Notes under the pieces: model-generated
What the model was told of the DNA's origin: nothing
The model's database searches: none
Seen by the model: only the letters and a program-made list of their open reading frames with translations
Made by a program: the position numbers and the translations under genes
Part shown: in pieces, positions 60,873-64,000 of the stretch
Layout: every line of letters starts with the position of its first letter
How positions within the stretch are numbered: position 1 is the stretch's first letter
Origin: CAVPLU01 sp964601325
GTDB lineage: Archaea; Thermoproteota; Bathyarchaeia; 40CM-2-53-6
Length of the DNA: 64,000 nt
Direction of reading: 5' to 3'
NCBI GenBank assembly: GCA_964601325.1
Contig: CAZRNA010000004.1
Location: forward strand, 1-64,000

Positions 60873-62270
60873 CTAAGCCCTGTCCAGAATTGTGCAGTCG
60901 ATGCCTAGAACTTGGGCGAGTTTTGATATGCTGCCTCTGAGGTCTCCAGGCACGAGTGCCCAATGCTGTGTCGTTCCCACGGTCGTGGTTGCGGCAAAGA
61001 AGGATCTGAGGGGCATTCCCAGCTTGACGAGCGCATTCGGGTAACCTTGTAGTCTTCCCTTCGCGGGGAGGGCCTCACCCTTTATCGCGACGAAGTGGAA
61101 GCTCCTTTGATCGCTCGTTATTGACAGAAGCGTGACGGGTCCTGGTTTGACAGAGAATGCCATCCACACCCCCGCTTCTTCCTTGGGGTACTCGTAGTCG
61201 GGAGTGATCGTCACAGCTGACCGGTCTCCGGCGAGTCTGATGTCATGCATACCGGCGTGCCCGACAAGGATCTGATTCTGTTGTTCATCGTACGTGAAGA
61301 TCTCCGTGAACATAGTGGGCTGACCTGAGAGTCTTGCAAGTATGAGTTGGGCTAGAATTCCTCCTAGATCTCCCTCACTGCCGACGACAACACCACGCTC
61401 GAATATCGACGGGAGGTAAAGGCAAGGCCTGCACTTCAATACGGCATGAAGTTCATCATTGCAGTCGCCGATGGAGACAGCGTCCAGCCGTCGATCCTTG
61501 ACGATATTGGCCAATCCAAGTGAAATCCTAGCCGCTTCTGAGAGCCCCTTGGAAGAAACCTGAGGAGAGACATGCATCTCTTGGAGCCCATTGATGTAGC
61601 TCTTGACCTCTGCGTCCTTGACCAATCCTGCCGCCGAGGCTAGCTCGCCTACTGAGACGTAGATGACATCTATGCCGATCTTGCTCATCAGGTCGAATTC
61701 GTCGACCCAAGTGTTCGGCATCACATAGTATCTGTACGGGAGTAGGCCGACTCTTGTGTGCCTCAGGCTCCTAACAACCGCAGCCGCTGCAAGGAACTCT
61801 TGGATTTCTCGAATGGTTTCCTTCTCTTTGTGGTTTCCGATGACGAACGTGAACTTTCGTCCGGAACGCCTCAGCGTCCCAGAAATCTGCTGCGCACCCA
61901 CTGGCCCACTCCATTTAGTCAAGTCAAGTGCGCTGAGGCTCTCAGGAAGCGACGTGCCTGGGGTCCAGCACCAGAGTAGAAGCGGAGTGTCCTTCATCTC
62001 CTCGAGGACTCTGAGAAGAGGCTGGTCTTCGCTCCACATTATGCAGCAAGCGACCAACGCATCTACGTCCGCTTCTCTGAACTTGGTTGCTGCAGATCTT
62101 GCGGAATCCTCAGTGGTGACAAGGCCTGCACTGATCAGTTCGTGAGATGCAGAAATGCCCGTTTCGATTTTCCCAATCTGGGTTTGAACTTCTCTAGTCA
62201 TCGCGGAGTCTGACATGTTCGTATCCCAGAACCACTGAGCGGCAAGTGCAAGGAATCCGATCTTGGCCAA
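60873..62270 (-). CDS. L-fucose/L-arabinose isomerase-like protein
   Basis: 465 residues related to the FucI/AraA superfamily, in which ketol isomerases interconvert aldoses and ketoses. Several acidic and His metal-site candidates remain (e.g. GSEGDLGG near residue 300, GHAGMHDIR near 345 and TTQHWALVPGD near 435). The family also contains non-sugar members in archaea, so the substrate is not certain. TTG start. Confidence 0.8.
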   Translation of the reverse strand: MAKIGFLALAAQWFWDTNMSDSAMTREVQTQIGKIETGISASHELISAGLVTTEDSARSAATKFREADVDALVACCIMWSEDQPLLRVLEEMKDTPLLLWCWTPGTSLPESLSALDLTKWSGPVGAQQISGTLRRSGRKFTFVIGNHKEKETIREIQEFLAAAAVVRSLRHTRVGLLPYRYYVMPNTWVDEFDLMSKIGIDVIYVSVGELASAAGLVKDAEVKSYINGLQEMHVSPQVSSKGLSEAARISLGLANIVKDRRLDAVSIGDCNDELHAVLKCRPCLYLPSIFERGVVVGSEGDLGGILAQLILARLSGQPTMFTEIFTYDEQQNQILVGHAGMHDIRLAGDRSAVTITPDYEYPKEEAGVWMAFSVKPGPVTLLSITSDQRSFHFVAIKGEALPAKGRLQGYPNALVKLGMPLRSFFAATTTVGTTQHWALVPGDLRGSISKLAQVLGIDCTILDRA

Positions 62271-62521
62271 TTCGTCGTCATTCCACCAAAGTTCGATTCT
62301 GTCATGGAAACTGGCGGGGTATGCTCATAACGTTTCTCTGACGGGGCTATCTAGCTTCGGTAAGGCGGTTCAATAGACGAAAACACTGGGACCGGTCGGC
62401 ACTCTTAGCGCGTACTGGTTCGCTCACGGGGGTTTGCATAAGGACTCGTCGAAGAGTATCGTTGCTGCCTCAACCACAGAAAGAAAAAGGGGAAGAAGTA
62501 GGGTCTGTTCGGTCTGGTTCT

Positions 62522-64000
62522 CTATTCTGGCGGCACTTCGCGGAAGATCAGGTCGATATCAATGCCCTGGCTCTTGCGATATGCTCGGATCACTGGGTAG
62601 AGTATGAATGCGACTACTGCTGCGCCGAGTATGATCCATCCAGCGCCGGTTCCGGCGAATCCGACAGATGGGCTGGTGGAGAAGAGGAATACCGCGTATC
62701 CGTTGTAGTAGGCGCCTATGATGCCGACGATTGTTATGATGGGGATACCGGCCAGCTTCCAGTTCTTCACAGGGGAGTGTGCCCACAAGGTTTTCCTCAG
62801 GGGCAGCACTGCAACCGCTATGCAGAGTATCGTGGTCTCCACGAGCGTTGCGTCCCAACCTACTGAGAAGAAGCCACTGGTGTACTGGGGCAAATACGTG
62901 AAGAGGAGCACCAGTATCTCTGCCACTATGAAGTTTGCGAATATGCTCCAGACCGGAGTATGGAATCTCTCGTTGACTTCAGAGAACTTAGCGGGGAGTA
63001 GTCGATCAAAGGACCAAGCGAACATGTCTCTGGTAATAATCAGCCATGTTGCAGGAACGTACGCGAGGGTTGCACATATCAGCCCGAGCATGATGATTAG
63101 CTGCAGCCAGTAATTGTCAGCCAGCATCATCGCAGTGTAGGGGATTGCCACTCCACCCCATGTGAGAGGCGCCTTGATCACTCCCGATGACAGGTTTGAG
63201 AAATTGATGAGCGATATCAAGAAGTCCCTTCCCATGAGGCCGTAGAGCTCAGAATAGACTACGACTGCGAGCAGTGTTATGAGGACGCTTGGAATCCACA
63301 TTGACAGCATTTGCATCTTGACGTCGCCTGCACGTTTCACTTCGCCCACGTTCCAAGCGTTCCAGTAGGTATTAGCTGAGCCTGCCGAGAATCCGGCTGC
63401 TCCCATCACGGCCGGAAATGCGTAAGAGAGCGGGGTCATCGTTGGCAGATCTTTGCCCGCTTGGATTATCCCATCGTACGTGTTGCCCAGGTACTTTGGC
63501 ATTAGTGCTGCGAATTGTTCCTTGCTGGTTGTTGCGAAGAGCCACATCATCAGGAATATTGCGATGAACATGATGACTGTGATAGGTATCTGGAAGTCTC
63601 TGACGAGTCTCCTGGTGCCTGAGACCGCGATGAGCACACAGAAGATCAGGAATATTGTTCCGAGCACAAACGCTGCAGATGGTTCAGCCAGCAGCCACAT
63701 GGCAGCTGCTTTCAGAGCTTCATTGCTGCTTGAGACTCCCATTGCATAAAGGCCTGGCATCAATGCGAACTGAATGAAATAGGCGCTGGGGTAAAGTGCC
63801 AACGCGACGATCCATCCGAGCCACATGAGTACTTCGCTTGGCCATCCGATCCACGGTGAAAGAACACGGCTCTGCATGACCCATGGAGAGCCTGAACGTG
63901 GAAACGTAGCCGCACTCATTGCATACGAGGTTATGTATCCGAAGATTCCGAACAGGCAACCGAGGACAATACCGATCGTCGGATCTCCTCCGGGGATAGC
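62522..64000 (-). CDS. APC-superfamily amino acid permease (5' end beyond window)
   Basis: The frame is open to the right edge of the window, so at least 27 residues lie upstream of MSAATF at 63919. About eleven hydrophobic segments are visible. The early motif GIFGYITSYAMSAATFPRSG matches the unwound TM1/TM6-type sequence of APC transporters; RRLVRDFQIPITVIMFIAIF marks a conserved later helix. Imports amino acids or related amines. The C-terminus is complete at 62522. Confidence 0.88.
   Translation of the reverse strand, partial: AIPGGDPTIGIVLGCLFGIFGYITSYAMSAATFPRSGSPWVMQSRVLSPWIGWPSEVLMWLGWIVALALYPSAYFIQFALMPGLYAMGVSSSNEALKAAAMWLLAEPSAAFVLGTIFLIFCVLIAVSGTRRLVRDFQIPITVIMFIAIFLMMWLFATTSKEQFAALMPKYLGNTYDGIIQAGKDLPTMTPLSYAFPAVMGAAGFSAGSANTYWNAWNVGEVKRAGDVKMQMLSMWIPSVLITLLAVVVYSELYGLMGRDFLISLINFSNLSSGVIKAPLTWGGVAIPYTAMMLADNYWLQLIIMLGLICATLAYVPATWLIITRDMFAWSFDRLLPAKFSEVNERFHTPVWSIFANFIVAEILVLLFTYLPQYTSGFFSVGWDATLVETTILCIAVAVLPLRKTLWAHSPVKNWKLAGIPIITIVGIIGAYYNGYAVFLFSTSPSVGFAGTGAGWIILGAAVVAFILYPVIRAYRKSQGIDIDLIFREVPPE

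Noticed and set aside
1..64000. CRISPR array, rRNA, insertion sequence or prophage
   Set aside because: I found no regularly spaced direct repeats, transposase-like frames with terminal repeats, or rRNA-like segments. Frequent purine-rich codons gave only chance short repeats.

Overview
The window is chromosomal DNA from an archaeon of the TACK/thaumarchaeotal side of the tree, probably a draft or metagenome assembly because it contains two runs of exactly 100 N (27431-27530, 29878-29977). The evidence for Archaea is direct: PCNA, both primase subunits, GINS, TFS, RpoH, L30e, L44e, S27e, aIF2-alpha, Nop10, RadA, AglB, TATA boxes with short leaders, and many TTG/GTG starts. RpoB is unsplit and the A' and A'' parts of the largest RNA polymerase subunit are fused in one 1262-residue gene. 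That state is typical of Thaumarchaeota, Aigarchaeota and some related lineages. No ammonia-oxidation genes are present; the visible metabolism looks heterotrophic. I cannot fix the lineage more precisely.

Layout. 1-8439: replication/transcription genes (probable rpoL tail, DUF99, tfs, pcn, priL, a subtilase, priS, gins). 8480-12894: rps12, a sugar-phosphate isomerase, RidA and small regulators or membrane proteins. 12947-17421: a nuoBCDI module, then sufS-sufU. 17575-25758: the rpoH-rpoB-rpoA-rpl30e-nusA operon. 25847-30018: membrane protein, unknown proteins and HflX around the two gaps. 30042-35193: BMP-type nucleoside ABC transporter, with uridine phosphorylase nearby (37704-38537). 35249-37513: a ribonucleotide-reductase-like protein carrying an HTH domain. 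39353-39521: tRNA-Glu. 40405-41853: L44e, S27e, aIF2-alpha and Nop10. 41876-49125: AglB, an ABC-2 exporter, a frameshifted kinase, phosphofructokinase and aldolase. 49334-54951: corrinoid protein, then RadA, a degenerate RadA paralogue, a small protein and an inactivated PolB. 54979-64000: peroxiredoxin, Fae-Hps, phosphoesterase, two paralogous nucleotidyltransferase-like proteins, a fucose-isomerase-like protein and an APC transporter.

The most striking observation is RNA splicing. The inactivated family-B polymerase looks broken at 54065, but removing 32 bases (54066-54097) restores the conserved motif exactly. The flanks fold into a bulge-helix-bulge (BHB) motif with two 3-nt bulges and a 4-bp helix, the substrate of the archaeal tRNA-splicing endonuclease. 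About 14.6 kb away, the tRNA-Glu(UUC) gene becomes a perfect 79-nt cloverleaf with encoded CCA only after removal of four introns of 14, 27, 25 and 24 nt, three with clear BHB geometry. One splicing endonuclease probably serves both an mRNA and a heavily interrupted tRNA.

Other points of interest are the RadA / degenerate RadA / dead PolB operon (a likely non-catalytic repair or replication accessory complex), and an NrdD homologue with an HTH domain and ATP-cone whose radical glycine position is serine, suggesting a nucleotide-sensing regulator. No intergenic stretch exceeds 300 bases. I saw no CRISPR array, rRNA, insertion sequence or prophage.
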